Shown: positions 1 through 8,744, counted from the first letter of the stretch. The stretch: 17,239 nucleotides of DNA from Moraxella lacunata (GCF_002027545.1 NZ_MXAN01000036.1:1-17239); one strand, 5' to 3'. Notes: a model not told the origin generated them from the letters alone. Numbers and translations are program-made.

Positions 1-88
1 TTTAAGTTCGGTTGGTATATTATAACCGTTTGGGTGGTGCGAGACAATAATACTTTTGTCGGTTCGTTTGGGGGGATATGGAGAAATA

Positions 89-117
89 AAAAGACCGCTC
101 AGGTGGAGCGGTCTTTT
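89..117 (-). terminator. Rho-independent terminator of the giant RTX gene
   Basis: A perfect 12-bp stem (89-100 with 106-117, core GACCGCTC/GAGCGGTC) closes a 5-nt loop. Read on the minus strand, the stem runs into a T-rich stretch (TTTTTATTT). It begins about 24 nt after the TGA stop at 142-144, so it ends transcription of the RTX gene. On the plus strand only four T follow, so it should work mainly leftward. I see nothing else convincing in 1-88. Confidence 0.9.
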
Positions 118-141
118 GCGAGGTTCTTAGCTATTATTGCA

Positions 142-3100
142 TCAGATGATGGTTGTTGAAGAACTTCCGATCAAGTCAAAGTGACCCAGTTTTGCAAGTT
201 CACTGTTTTCTTGGAATAAGAAGCCCATCTCCATCTGTCCAGAAACCAAACCTGCAAGTTTTGGTGTGGCAGATTGCTCATAGTTATCGGAACTGCCCAT
301 GCGATGATCATCAAAGTCCCATGCATTGGTTTTTATACCTAACATATTCACGCTGTACGATTCAGCTTTTAGTGAGGCATCCACGTTTTGTTGAATGGTT
401 TCATGCTCAAAGAATGCTCCCTCTGCTCCCGCATCCAGATATACATTAACATGATTTCCATCATGAGTAAGGGAGGTGTCAAATGCGTTTCTGATTTGTA
501 CAGTATTATCTGAAATCCATCCGCCTGTCTCGGTGTAAAAATAAGTTGGCAATAGATCCTCACCCAGTTTTACATGGACAAACCAAGAGTCATCAGATGC
601 AACATCCTGCTCTCTTAATTCATAATCTAAGCCAATAATCTTATGATTGTTATCTCTTACAACCTTACCAAAGACTTGCAGATTATCAACACCGCCAATG
701 CCGTCATTATTAATATAATGGAAGTTTGGCTTATAAGTATCTAAAAGCGTCTGATCTGTGAAGTTCAATAGTTTTTGGGTTGATAATAGGCTTGTTGTGT
801 CTTGGGTGTTAACCGAAATATTCTCTATGCTATATAAGATGTCTTTGGAGCCATCATCAAGCTCAACAAGCAATCCAAAGTTCTGGATAGACACCTTGTT
901 GATATTAACATTGTAAGATACCTGATCACTTCCTTCGCCACCGTGAATACGATCATTGCCACTATTTAAACCTTCAATAAACAGGTCATGACCTTCGCCT
1001 CCAAACAGATAGTCGTTACCGTTTAGCCCTTCAATGCGATCGTTATTTGCGCCACCTGCTAATAAATTAATAGAATCTGAGGCTTTATCTACAAAATGAA
1101 ACTGTTCAATGTCCCATAAATCATCTATAGAGTCATCTATATTGATTTGAAGTAAATTCTTGTCATGTTGGATAGGGTCGTTTCTGTCGTGTCTAAACAC
1201 ATCAGAAACCGAGCCATGGAAGTCTGTTTTTAGGTTCTCTGTAGAAGCAATCAAGGTTTCTGAGAATTTATATACAACGGTATCCAAACCGCCATCATCA
1301 TCGCCTTTGGTATCGCCATAGACTTTATCAGAGCCTTTTCCGACATAAAAGACATCGTTACTGCCTAAGACCGAACCGTAACCATCTCCAATCAAGATGT
1401 CATTATTGTTTGTTCCAATAATAATGTCATTTTCAGAGTAGTGCTCAGCAATTAAGTTTTCACGAATCATAGCACCATAGTCGCCTGTTGTATCAGCAAA
1501 TTTCGTTAAATAGTTTTTGCTGTAAGCTGCCTCAAATGACAGTAGCTTAGGATTACCGTTATCGTCAAAAAGAATATTACCTTCGTCATCTCTCTCAAAT
1601 ATTTCCCAGTAATTTAAGAAAGTTGATAGTAATGGACGCACAGTATCGTTGGCATTATAGGATAAAACGCTTTCATTCTTCAAAGATTTGATAAAATCAA
1701 AATCTTCATTCAGCCCAACATCCTCAAAATACTGCACATAATTTTTATAGTTATCCATCGCATGATAGCCATTTAATTCAGTGCCAACACCTTGTTTTGG
1801 ATGATAAATGGTTTCAGTGTCAATCACAACATTGTATTGATGGCCCAATTGACCAATTTTTAACTTGTGCAGACTGTTGCTTTTGGGTAATCGGTCAATG
1901 GCTTCTTTGAAAATGTCCGTTGTGTCTGGAACGAGATCACGGGCAGTCTCAACACGAATGATGTTCTCGACACGAGAGTCAATGTCGGTCTTGTTTAAAT
2001 CCGTGTTGACCTTTGCAATGCCAGGGGTGGCAAAAGGCATGCCTTGCACTGTCACATCTTGGGGTAGCGCACCGGCACCATTACTATCATCTGCCAGATA
2101 CCATGAGGCCATACCAGCACCCAAGCTATGACCGGTCACAAGCACCTTCTTGATGTGATTTTCTTCATTGAGGTCAGCGTTTGTTTTCTCAATATATGCC
2201 TTGATAGCTTTGGTTAAAGGCTCAAATTTTGCATAGTGAGAGGATTGATCTACCCAGCCGGCAGAATCAGTATCTGGAAAATCTTCATAGGAGCGCTTGG
2301 CAAGCTCAATTAAAACTTTGTATTTTAATGATTCCTCACCAGCCAACCCAACGACCTGTAAAGAGGCTTTTATCAAAGGATGGCTATTTGAAATCACCAT
2401 AAATGCATCTGCTGCTGTTAATACCTCCCTAACTGCAACTAAATTTGACATAAACTCCATGACTTCTTCAGCAGCAGCCAAAAATTGGCTGTCCGAAGCA
2501 TTGGTAACATTAGTGTTTGGGTATTTGTTTTTTAGAGCAACATTCATCAGTCCTCTGATGATTGGTGTTGAGGAGTTTAGTCCGTCAACACCGCCGTTTA
2601 TTAAACCGCCTAATACGGGAATGTCTATATTGGCTTTGTCAACATTGGTTAATGTAACATCTTCTGTGCCCCTAAAGGATAGAACCAGTGTATCTCCTTT
2701 TTGAGCCACAATCGCCCCTGCAGAGCCATGGATGGCATCCTGGCGGCCTTGGCTGTGAAAATCTATCCATTGTCCATTTTCGAATTTTTTACCGCCAACC
2801 TCATAATACATAATATCAGAGTTGTTAGCAAAAGCTTTTATCAAATCGCTATCTTTGGGATTTAGGTGTGTATGATTTAAGAACGTCCAACCCTCCTCCT
2901 TTAATGCCTGCATATCTCTAGTGTTAGTTTCGCCAAGATAAGCAGCGCTTGCAAATTTAGACATTAAAACATTAGGGAATGGATCTTTGACGCCTTCGTG
3001 TTTTAAAAACGTGGTATCAATGGTCTTGTCAGCAAATTTAATCTTTTCTACATCGCGATAAATGGTGTCAGTATTTCCCCATTGATCCTTAATCGTGGCG

Positions 3101-6100
3101 ATGTTGACATCCCATTTAATCTCATAATCTGCTTCATTGCCAGCATAAATAACGGTATCTTCTCCCTCTCCACCATGTAAATGGTTGTTGCCACCAAAGC
3201 CCATGATATTATCATTGCCTTTGCCGCCATGGATGGTGTTGTCCAGTTTGTTCCCAGTCAAAGTGTCATCATGGTCAGAGCCGACAATATTTTCAATAAA
3301 ATCTGTCTTTGCCAATGAGTTAACAGTGTCTGACAGTTTGTTCAAATCTTCAGCGAGTAACGCTTTGATTTCACCGGCTTCATGGTCGGCATTGATGTCA
3401 GTAACTTTCTTGCCGTCAAATGAAATCGGTTCTAAATGATGTGTGCTATCTAGACCTCCAAAACCGATGGCATAAGAGGTGATTTTGTTCTCAATGATAA
3501 AGTTCTCCCAGTCATTTTCTCTGTAGTGCACCGAGCTGTTGGGTTCGCCATCAGATAAAAAGAAGGAGATGTTGTTGCCATCTGTAAAGAATTGATCGCC
3601 TTTGCCAGAGAGAAACGCTTTTTGAGCACTATCCATTGCGGCATTATAGTTGGTGCTACCGCTATTACCCCATAAGTTATTAATAATGTCGCGAGCTTCA
3701 TCGGGTGTTTTCCATCCTGAGCTCTCCGAGGTGTCATAATATGCACTACCACCAAAGGTAACGATACGAACAGCGACACTACCCAAATTCTGATAGTTCT
3801 CGAGTAATTTATCGACTGTTTTTTTGACCTCTGCAATACGATCACCGCTCATGCTTCCAGAGTCATCAACGATCAACATTAGATTGGTTTTGCTTGACTT
3901 GCCCTTCGCCACCCCCTTGGCGTCTTGAGCACCAAGTTGTATGGTGGTGTCTTTGCCAATATTGCCAGCAAAACTAGACAAATCCATGTTAACACCCGCC
4001 TTAGCTTTGCCAAAGTCTAGGGTGTCGATGCTCTTATCTTCATCATTATTGCTGTCAATAATGGTTTTCTTACCAGTGCCATGAATGCTAAAAGTATCAT
4101 TTCCATCCTTGCCTGATAACACATCATTGCCATCTAAACCATCAAGCACGTCCTCAAACTGACTACCATCAAGAAAATCATCATCGTTAGTGCCAGTAAT
4201 CTCACCTCGCTCGGTTGCGATTTTTCCTTTTAGGATTTCTGCATCGCCACGAATGTCTGTGGCTTTACTGTTTTCAAAAACCAGTTTGTCTGTAAGTGTA
4301 TAATCACCCGACAGAGTAAAATCTTCATCTCCAGTAAAGACAACCTTACCTTCGCCTGAGATGATGGTGGCCCCACCAAATTCCTCCATGTCAGAGACAT
4401 ATAGAGTAACATTTTTACCCACCTCAATATGACCCATGCCTTGGATGTTCAAATCTTTTAAGGTAACCTCGATGGGTTTGTCGTCATTTTTAATGCGTAA
4501 AGTGCTATTTGCATCCCCTGATAATTCAGCACTGACTTTGGTGATTTCGGATGCTTTAATGGTAACATCAGAATGGATTTCTATTTTTTCAATATCGCTT
4601 GTTATGTACTTGCTTATGTCTGCTGTTCCAATAACGACCAACTTGTCTGTGCCAGACCCTCCACGAATAGTCTCTTTGGCACCGTCTTCATCGTCATTGA
4701 ACACCTGTCCATTAAGTGATGAAATTGGCATACCTAGTAGTTTTGTCAATTCGGGCGTGTCTTTCTTTCCGCCAACTGACACATCTCCTAGGATGATAAA
4801 AGTATCATCGCCATCCCCGCCGTCTAAAGTGTCAATGCCAGCACCACCAATAATCACATCATTGCCAGCACCACCAATAATCACATCATTGCCAGCACCG
4901 CCATATAAACGATCGTCTGCGTTAGAGCCTTGAATGGTGTCATCACTGCGAGAGCCTATTTTAAATTCGCCATTGATGACGTTTCCCTTATGGACTGCCG
5001 CTTCAAGTGTATCGCCGTTTTTATCCAAAACGGTGACAGAAAGATTGACATTGCTTAAGTCGATTTTTTTATCAATGATTTGAAGTTTGCCTTTACCTAT
5101 AATATTTTGCACTTCGTATAGATCAATGGCATTTACTTTGAGAGTGACATTCTCACCGATGTGAATATTTTTAAATAGATGCAAGTTGGTGCCGGCTGAG
5201 AAATCAACCGTGATTGGCTGTCCATCAGATGAGTTGATGTACAAACCACTCTCGCCATCGGCACTAACTACTTTTGGTTTTAAGTCATTTAACTGCTGAG
5301 CACTAATATAAATATCACTGCTTTCGGCACGGATATAGGTGATGTTCTTAAGAGTTGCCTGTGTTAAATCAACCTCTCCATAAGTAATTAAGGTATTGTT
5401 ATCTGCACCGCCATCTAGAATCTCACCTGCTGTGATGTCTGATGTGGTCTTAGTCTTCATTTCATCGAGCGTAAGAACATTTGATAGGTTGTATCCAGAG
5501 CCACCAGCATTGGTAATATCAGATTGTTTGTAGTTGATTCCCATGGTTTTTCCGACAACAACAATGGCATCATTGGCAGCCATTGTATTGACCGAATCTC
5601 GACCGGTGCCACCCCGCACTATATCGGATTGATTTGCGGTGACAATGTTATCATCACCATCCAACGCATTAAGAATGAAGTTTCTTTGGTCGCCATCGTG
5701 AGCGATAAAAGTATTATCTTTATTGTTGAGTGTGTCTTTTAGGGTTTCAACACCTGTTTCGACAACATCATTCACCGATAAGCTAAAAGTTTTTTTAACA
5801 CTCAACCCTTTGGCGTCTGTACTGGTTACTTCGATATTGATGTTTGAATTGGTTTCATAATCTAAGCTAATATCCTGTTTTAACTTAAGCTGACCATTTA
5901 CCACTTCAAAACGTGTGTCATTTACAGTATAGGTATGCGTGTCATTACTGTCAGGATCAGTGGTGCTTAGCGTGCCAATGACAGCACCTAAGACATTCTC
6001 ATCAACATTTAGGTTGGAGAGGGTAATGTCTGTTGGTGCCTGATTTTGAGGGATGTCTTTTGGAGTGTTATTTTGAGAAGAATTTGGCTTGTCATCTTTA

Positions 6101-6549
6101 CCTCCAGCAAAAGCAATCCCAGTGGCCCCAAGTCCTAATAATCCCAACCCTAGCACAGCATTATCAGATGAAGACCACCAAGTTTTAAGCACAGGTTGTA
6201 AGCTTAGCTCATAAGTGATTTGCTGACCATCAATCAGTGCAGGAACGCCATTTGCTTGAACCTCTTCTGCTGTGGTGTAGTAGTAGATTTCATCATCAGA
6301 CTCTCCTACCACTTTAGATTGGCTTTCATAAAAGCCCTCAATATGAAGCTCTTCGTAGTCATCACCACCGATGGTGAGTTTGTTTTCCGTGCGTTTGAAT
6401 TTGATATTTTTTGGTGCTTTGCCAGTATCTTGGTCTACCAGTACATAGGTTGCGTTTGGCGTGGCAGTGGTGTTAAAAGATTGCTCTGACAGGTCAATCT
6501 CTTTGATGATTTGCTTGTTGACGATGATTTTGACAAGTAATTTACTCAT
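142..6549 (-). CDS. Giant RTX surface/secreted protein with BapA-like prefix, cadherin-like, VWA and class 3 lipase domains
   Basis: This is a 2135-residue protein in which I see no cysteine. Residues 1-155 resemble the BapA prefix-like N-terminus and end in a Gly-rich hydrophobic stretch (131-150, GLGLLGLGATG). Residues 170-262 look like a cadherin-like domain. GGxGxDxxx calcium-binding RTX blocks lie near 540-582, 795-825, 1090-1133, 1710-1763 and 1832-1878. A von Willebrand A domain (about 888-1070) has the MIDAS motif DDSGS (D895, S897, S899). A class 3 lipase domain (about 1185-1600) shows SFRGTED, GHSLG (nucleophile S1475), RDLVP (D1538) and NGYHA (H1596), a complete-looking triad. The C-terminus has no processing site and fits an uncleaved type I secretion signal. 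The family picture is a large type I-secreted, calcium-folded adhesin or exoenzyme; export and lipase activity are inferred. No ABC exporter, membrane-fusion or TolC gene is in the window. The ATG is preceded by GGAGAG at good spacing. Confidence 0.9.
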   Translation of the reverse strand: MSKLLVKIIVNKQIIKEIDLSEQSFNTTATPNATYVLVDQDTGKAPKNIKFKRTENKLTIGGDDYEELHIEGFYESQSKVVGESDDEIYYYTTAEEVQANGVPALIDGQQITYELSLQPVLKTWWSSSDNAVLGLGLLGLGATGIAFAGGKDDKPNSSQNNTPKDIPQNQAPTDITLSNLNVDENVLGAVIGTLSTTDPDSNDTHTYTVNDTRFEVVNGQLKLKQDISLDYETNSNINIEVTSTDAKGLSVKKTFSLSVNDVVETGVETLKDTLNNKDNTFIAHDGDQRNFILNALDGDDNIVTANQSDIVRGGTGRDSVNTMAANDAIVVVGKTMGINYKQSDITNAGGSGYNLSNVLTLDEMKTKTTSDITAGEILDGGADNNTLITYGEVDLTQATLKNITYIRAESSDIYISAQQLNDLKPKVVSADGESGLYINSSDGQPITVDFSAGTNLHLFKNIHIGENVTLKVNAIDLYEVQNIIGKGKLQIIDKKIDLSNVNLSVTVLDKNGDTLEAAVHKGNVINGEFKIGSRSDDTIQGSNADDRLYGGAGNDVIIGGAGNDVIIGGAGIDTLDGGDGDDTFIILGDVSVGGKKDTPELTKLLGMPISSLNGQVFNDDEDGAKETIRGGSGTDKLVVIGTADISKYITSDIEKIEIHSDVTIKASEITKVSAELSGDANSTLRIKNDDKPIEVTLKDLNIQGMGHIEVGKNVTLYVSDMEEFGGATIISGEGKVVFTGDEDFTLSGDYTLTDKLVFENSKATDIRGDAEILKGKIATERGEITGTNDDDFLDGSQFEDVLDGLDGNDVLSGKDGNDTFSIHGTGKKTIIDSNNDEDKSIDTLDFGKAKAGVNMDLSSFAGNIGKDTTIQLGAQDAKGVAKGKSSKTNLMLIVDDSGSMSGDRIAEVKKTVDKLLENYQNLGSVAVRIVTFGGSAYYDTSESSGWKTPDEARDIINNLWGNSGSTNYNAAMDSAQKAFLSGKGDQFFTDGNNISFFLSDGEPNSSVHYRENDWENFIIENKITSYAIGFGGLDSTHHLEPISFDGKKVTDINADHEAGEIKALLAEDLNKLSDTVNSLAKTDFIENIVGSDHDDTLTGNKLDNTIHGGKGNDNIMGFGGNNHLHGGEGEDTVIYAGNEADYEIKWDVNIATIKDQWGNTDTIYRDVEKIKFADKTIDTTFLKHEGVKDPFPNVLMSKFASAAYLGETNTRDMQALKEEGWTFLNHTHLNPKDSDLIKAFANNSDIMYYEVGGKKFENGQWIDFHSQGRQDAIHGSAGAIVAQKGDTLVLSFRGTEDVTLTNVDKANIDIPVLGGLINGGVDGLNSSTPIIRGLMNVALKNKYPNTNVTNASDSQFLAAAEEVMEFMSNLVAVREVLTAADAFMVISNSHPLIKASLQVVGLAGEESLKYKVLIELAKRSYEDFPDTDSAGWVDQSSHYAKFEPLTKAIKAYIEKTNADLNEENHIKKVLVTGHSLGAGMASWYLADDSNGAGALPQDVTVQGMPFATPGIAKVNTDLNKTDIDSRVENIIRVETARDLVPDTTDIFKEAIDRLPKSNSLHKLKIGQLGHQYNVVIDTETIYHPKQGVGTELNGYHAMDNYKNYVQYFEDVGLNEDFDFIKSLKNESVLSYNANDTVRPLLSTFLNYWEIFERDDEGNILFDDNGNPKLLSFEAAYSKNYLTKFADTTGDYGAMIRENLIAEHYSENDIIIGTNNNDILIGDGYGSVLGSNDVFYVGKGSDKVYGDTKGDDDGGLDTVVYKFSETLIASTENLKTDFHGSVSDVFRHDRNDPIQHDKNLLQINIDDSIDDLWDIEQFHFVDKASDSINLLAGGANNDRIEGLNGNDYLFGGEGHDLFIEGLNSGNDRIHGGEGSDQVSYNVNINKVSIQNFGLLVELDDGSKDILYSIENISVNTQDTTSLLSTQKLLNFTDQTLLDTYKPNFHYINNDGIGGVDNLQVFGKVVRDNNHKIIGLDYELREQDVASDDSWFVHVKLGEDLLPTYFYTETGGWISDNTVQIRNAFDTSLTHDGNHVNVYLDAGAEGAFFEHETIQQNVDASLKAESYSVNMLGIKTNAWDFDDHRMGSSDNYEQSATPKLAGLVSGQMEMGFLFQENSELAKLGHFDLIGSSSTTII
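4838..4891 (-). repeat. Perfect 27-bp tandem duplication in the RTX coding region
   Basis: Two identical 27-bp units (4838-4864 and 4865-4891) encode GGAGNDVII twice, and a third partial copy starts at 4865+27 with one C-to-G change. Being a multiple of three and perfect at DNA level, it looks like a recent in-frame duplication. Copy number could change by slippage or recombination without breaking the frame, adding or removing a calcium-binding turn. Confidence 0.9.
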
Positions 6550-6652
6550 GTGGTCTCTCCATTAAACCATGTTTGACAATAACCCAATCAAGAAGGTGTT
6601 GCATCTGATAAAAAACATTTAATTTATATCATATTTTAGGAAGTAAATATGT

Positions 6653-6676
6653 CCGAAAATCCGACAGACCGACAAA
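6653..6676. promoter_or_regulatory. Candidate operator: three tandem 8-bp CCGA-type repeats
   Basis: Three contiguous octamers, CCGAAAAT, CCGACAGA and CCGACAAA, lie about 105 bp upstream of the RTX start and 35 bp upstream of the plus-strand promoter. A 24-bp run with an 8-bp period placed between divergent promoters suits a regulator binding to successive sites. The adjacent HTH protein is an obvious candidate binder, but that is inference. Only the first four bases are invariant, so chance is not excluded. Confidence 0.35.
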
Positions 6677-6710
6677 CGGTAACTTTTTGTGATTATTTGT
6701 TCTAAAATCG

Positions 6711-6740
6711 TTGTTCAATGGCAAATTCTTAGGTTACAAT
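6711..6740 (+). promoter_or_regulatory. Predicted sigma-70 promoter of the HTH-FW gene
   Basis: TTGTTC (6711-6716) and TACAAT (6735-6740) are separated by 18 nt. The -10 matches the consensus at 5 of 6 positions and the -35 at 3 of 6. Transcription would start near 6747, leaving a leader of about 120 nt before the ATG at 6871. Confidence 0.45.
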
Positions 6741-6870
6741 GGCAGTACATAAGAAGATTGAATGGTTTAAGTGTTGGTAGGTCTAAATAGTTTGTAGAAT
6801 CAGCCAAGAGATGGCCTTGCAATCCTTGTTTCGGTAAGCTTATCAGATAACTGTCATAACACGAGTAAAA

Positions 6871-7560
6871 ATGAAAAATTATTGCTATGATCAAGAATTG
6901 GAGAAAAACTCCTTTAAAGCATACATTTACCAGTATTGCCATTTGCATAAGATAGGCATAAGGGATCTGGCAAAAAAAGCGGGCATTGCTAGAAGTACCT
7001 TGTATGATTTATTTGATTCTGATACCAGTCCTAAAGTCTATCATTTCATTTTATTAGCGAAAGTGATGAATGTTCATCCCTCATTTCTTTTGCAGTTAAA
7101 ATGGAAGGAGTTTGCCATGAATGAGCAGCAGTTTTTTGGACAAGAGGAGATGATTAATTCTTTTGGTGATGGCAGTGGTTTTGTGGATGAGACTGTGCCA
7201 GACGGCACAATTATTCCAGCAGGCAGTGACTTTATTAAGACGTGGACAATACAAAATATTGGAAATTGTATTTGGCAGGGTCGTTACTTGCAATGTATGG
7301 ATAATTTGGGTGTGCCCAAACACCCTTTGAGTGAAGATAATCATTTTAATGCCTTAATTCCAAAGCAAGACAAGATACCTATTCCTGATACAGAGCCGGG
7401 TCAGTCTGTTATGTTAAGTATGGAATTTGCCGCACCAAAAATTGCAGGTCGATATATTTCTTATTGGAAAATGATGGATGAAGGTGGTTTTTTGTGCTTT
7501 GAAGAGGGTGTCGGACTGTCGGTTCATATTCAGGTAAAAACATTTAATCTGGCAAGGTAA
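6871..7560 (+). CDS. XRE-type helix-turn-helix protein with C-terminal NBR1-like FW (Ig-like) domain
   Basis: A 229-residue protein. Residues 26-78 (IRDLAKKAGIARSTLYDLF and following) read as a Cro/C1-type helix-turn-helix, so the N-terminus likely binds DNA. Residues 100-222 match the pattern of the 'four-tryptophan' FW domain first named in eukaryotic NBR1: VPDGTIIPAGSDFIKTW, an NIG...W element and a late G-RYISYW strand. W125, W135 and W199 are visible; the position expected for a fourth tryptophan seems replaced. FW domains generally mediate protein binding, and bacterial FW proteins exist, but their role is poorly known. There is no signal peptide or membrane segment, so it is probably cytoplasmic. 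It is divergent from the giant RTX gene and convergent with ribB. The ATG at 6871 has only a weak GAG upstream. A much stronger ribosome binding site lies inside the gene (7105-7110). A role in regulating the RTX gene is inferred from position only. Confidence 0.85.
   Translation: MKNYCYDQELEKNSFKAYIYQYCHLHKIGIRDLAKKAGIARSTLYDLFDSDTSPKVYHFILLAKVMNVHPSFLLQLKWKEFAMNEQQFFGQEEMINSFGDGSGFVDETVPDGTIIPAGSDFIKTWTIQNIGNCIWQGRYLQCMDNLGVPKHPLSEDNHFNALIPKQDKIPIPDTEPGQSVMLSMEFAAPKIAGRYISYWKMMDEGGFLCFEEGVGLSVHIQVKTFNLAR
7105..7119 (+). promoter_or_regulatory. Strong internal Shine-Dalgarno and in-frame ATG before the FW domain
   Basis: AAGGAG at 7105-7110 sits 6 nt before an in-frame ATG at 7117 (codon 83), exactly at the boundary between the HTH domain and the FW domain. 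The annotated start at 6871 has no comparable site. Initiation here would make a 147-residue FW-only protein lacking the DNA-binding part. Confidence 0.5.
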
Positions 7561-7601
7561 GCAATCACTATCCTGCCCTTTGATGAAATGAGTATGAAAA
7601 C

Positions 7602-7633
7602 AAAAAATCGGATGGTGACTTATCCGATTTTTT
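7602..7633. terminator. Bidirectional terminator between the HTH-FW gene and ribB
   Basis: A 12-bp perfect stem (7602-7613 with 7622-7633; AAAAAATCGGAT/ATCCGATTTTTT) closes an 8-nt loop. Both strands have a T run after the G/C core, so it can end both convergent transcripts. It lies 41 nt after the HTH-FW stop and 19 nt after the ribB stop. Confidence 0.85.
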
Positions 7634-7652
7634 TGTTATTTTAAACCAATAA

Positions 7653-8744
7653 TCAACGTGGCACAACTTCCACGATGTTTAAATCAAAGCCTGAGACGTT
7701 AAATTTGGCGGAGCTTGATAGCAGTCGCATGTCTTTGACGCCAAGCTGTTTTAGGATTTGGGCTCCGACCCCGATACTGCGATAAGGCTCGCTACTTTCG
7801 TGAACGCTGACATTGGCTTGGCATTTGTCTAACGCACCGCTGACATCGACGGCACGCCCCGAGTCAATCCACACAAACACGCCTTGCTCGCTTTGCCCGA
7901 TTTGAGCCAGTGCTGAGCGAACATCCCAACTGTGCTTACTGTCAGCATGCCCAAACAAATCTTTTAGGGGATTTAGGGCGTGGACTCGCACGGTCGCCAC
8001 GCCACGGCTTGGGTCGCCTTTGGCTAGGGCGATGTGGGTCTCGTCCGCCCCATATTCTCTAAAACGGTAGAGTTTAAACGCCCCAAATTCACTGGCAAAA
8101 TCCCGCTCATCGATGACTTCCACGGTCTGCTCGTTGGTCATGCGATAATGGATAAGGTCGGCGATGGTGCCGATTTTAAGCCCGTGTTCTTTGGCAAAGA
8201 TTTCTAGGTCATCACGACGTGCCATCTCGCCGTCTGGCTTGATAATCTCACAAATCACTGCCGCAGGTTCAAGCCCTGCAAGGCGTGCTAGGTCACAGCC
8301 TGCTTCGGTATGACCTGCCCGATGTAACACACCGCCTTGTTTTGCCATGATGGGGAAGATATGCCCAGGTTGGACGATGTCGGTGGGTTTGGCAAAGGGG
8401 GCGACGGCTGCCTGCACGGTTCGGGCACGGTCGGCGGCGGATATGCCTGTGGTCACGCCCTCGGCAGCTTCGATGGATAGGGTAAAATTGGTGCTAAACT
8501 TCGCCCCGTTTTTGTCGCTCATTAGGGGCAGTTCAAGCTGACGGCAACGGGCTTCGGATAAGGTCAAACACACCAGTCCACGAGCGTGGGTAATCATAAA
8601 GTTAATGTCGGACGGCTTGACATGAACCGCCGCCATGACGATGTCGCCTTCGTTTTCACGGTCTTCATCGTCCATTAAGATGACCATCTTGCCTGCTTTG
8701 ATGTCGGCAATGATTTCTTCTGCGGTGTTTAGGGTGCTTGCCAT
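7653..8744 (-). CDS. ribB: 3,4-dihydroxy-2-butanone 4-phosphate synthase with degenerate GTP cyclohydrolase II-like domain
   Basis: A 363-residue cytoplasmic enzyme that turns ribulose 5-phosphate into dihydroxybutanone phosphate for riboflavin synthesis. Residues 5-204 form the RibB domain, with the acidic DDEDRENEGD motif (25-34) and HTEAGCDLARLAGL (145-158). Residues 210-363 follow the GTP cyclohydrolase II fold (VRVH..., RSIGVGAQILKQLGVKDMRLL), but the zinc cysteines are gone: where active enzymes have SEC...RCDC this protein has N258, S269 and H271, and the QEGRGIGL segment is missing. The second domain is therefore probably not catalytic, as known for RibB variants with an inactive RibA-like half in many Proteobacteria. 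A separate ribA elsewhere is expected. The ATG context has only a weak ribosome binding site. I see no recognisable FMN riboswitch in the roughly 220 nt upstream. Confidence 0.93.
   Translation of the reverse strand: MASTLNTAEEIIADIKAGKMVILMDDEDRENEGDIVMAAVHVKPSDINFMITHARGLVCLTLSEARCRQLELPLMSDKNGAKFSTNFTLSIEAAEGVTTGISAADRARTVQAAVAPFAKPTDIVQPGHIFPIMAKQGGVLHRAGHTEAGCDLARLAGLEPAAVICEIIKPDGEMARRDDLEIFAKEHGLKIGTIADLIHYRMTNEQTVEVIDERDFASEFGAFKLYRFREYGADETHIALAKGDPSRGVATVRVHALNPLKDLFGHADSKHSWDVRSALAQIGQSEQGVFVWIDSGRAVDVSGALDKCQANVSVHESSEPYRSIGVGAQILKQLGVKDMRLLSSSAKFNVSGFDLNIVEVVPR

Larger units (their letters stand above)
6550..6870. other. Divergent intergenic region between the RTX gene and the HTH-FW gene
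   Basis: No gene is supported in these 321 nt. The region holds the RTX gene's ribosome binding site (GGAGAG just upstream of its ATG), an AT-rich segment with a weak possible minus-strand -10 around 6627-6640 (TATGATATAAAT), three 8-bp CCGA-type direct repeats at 6653-6676, and a plausible plus-strand promoter at 6711-6740. The plus-strand promoter would give a leader of about 120 nt. I could not find a good -35 for the RTX promoter. Confidence 0.6.

Noticed and set aside
1..60. dif-like or attachment site around the CGGTT...AACCG inverted repeat at 9-28
   Set aside because: Arms are only 5 bp, the core is plain A/T, and there is no partner copy or nearby integrase.
3450..3845. 131-codon minus-strand frame within the VWA region of the RTX gene
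   Set aside because: It lies in another frame of the giant gene; the RTX frame has clear domains and no interruption.
6715..6948. 77-codon minus-strand open frame over the HTH-FW promoter
   Set aside because: It overlaps the promoter, leader and start of a well-supported gene, has no ribosome binding site and no recognisable protein pattern.
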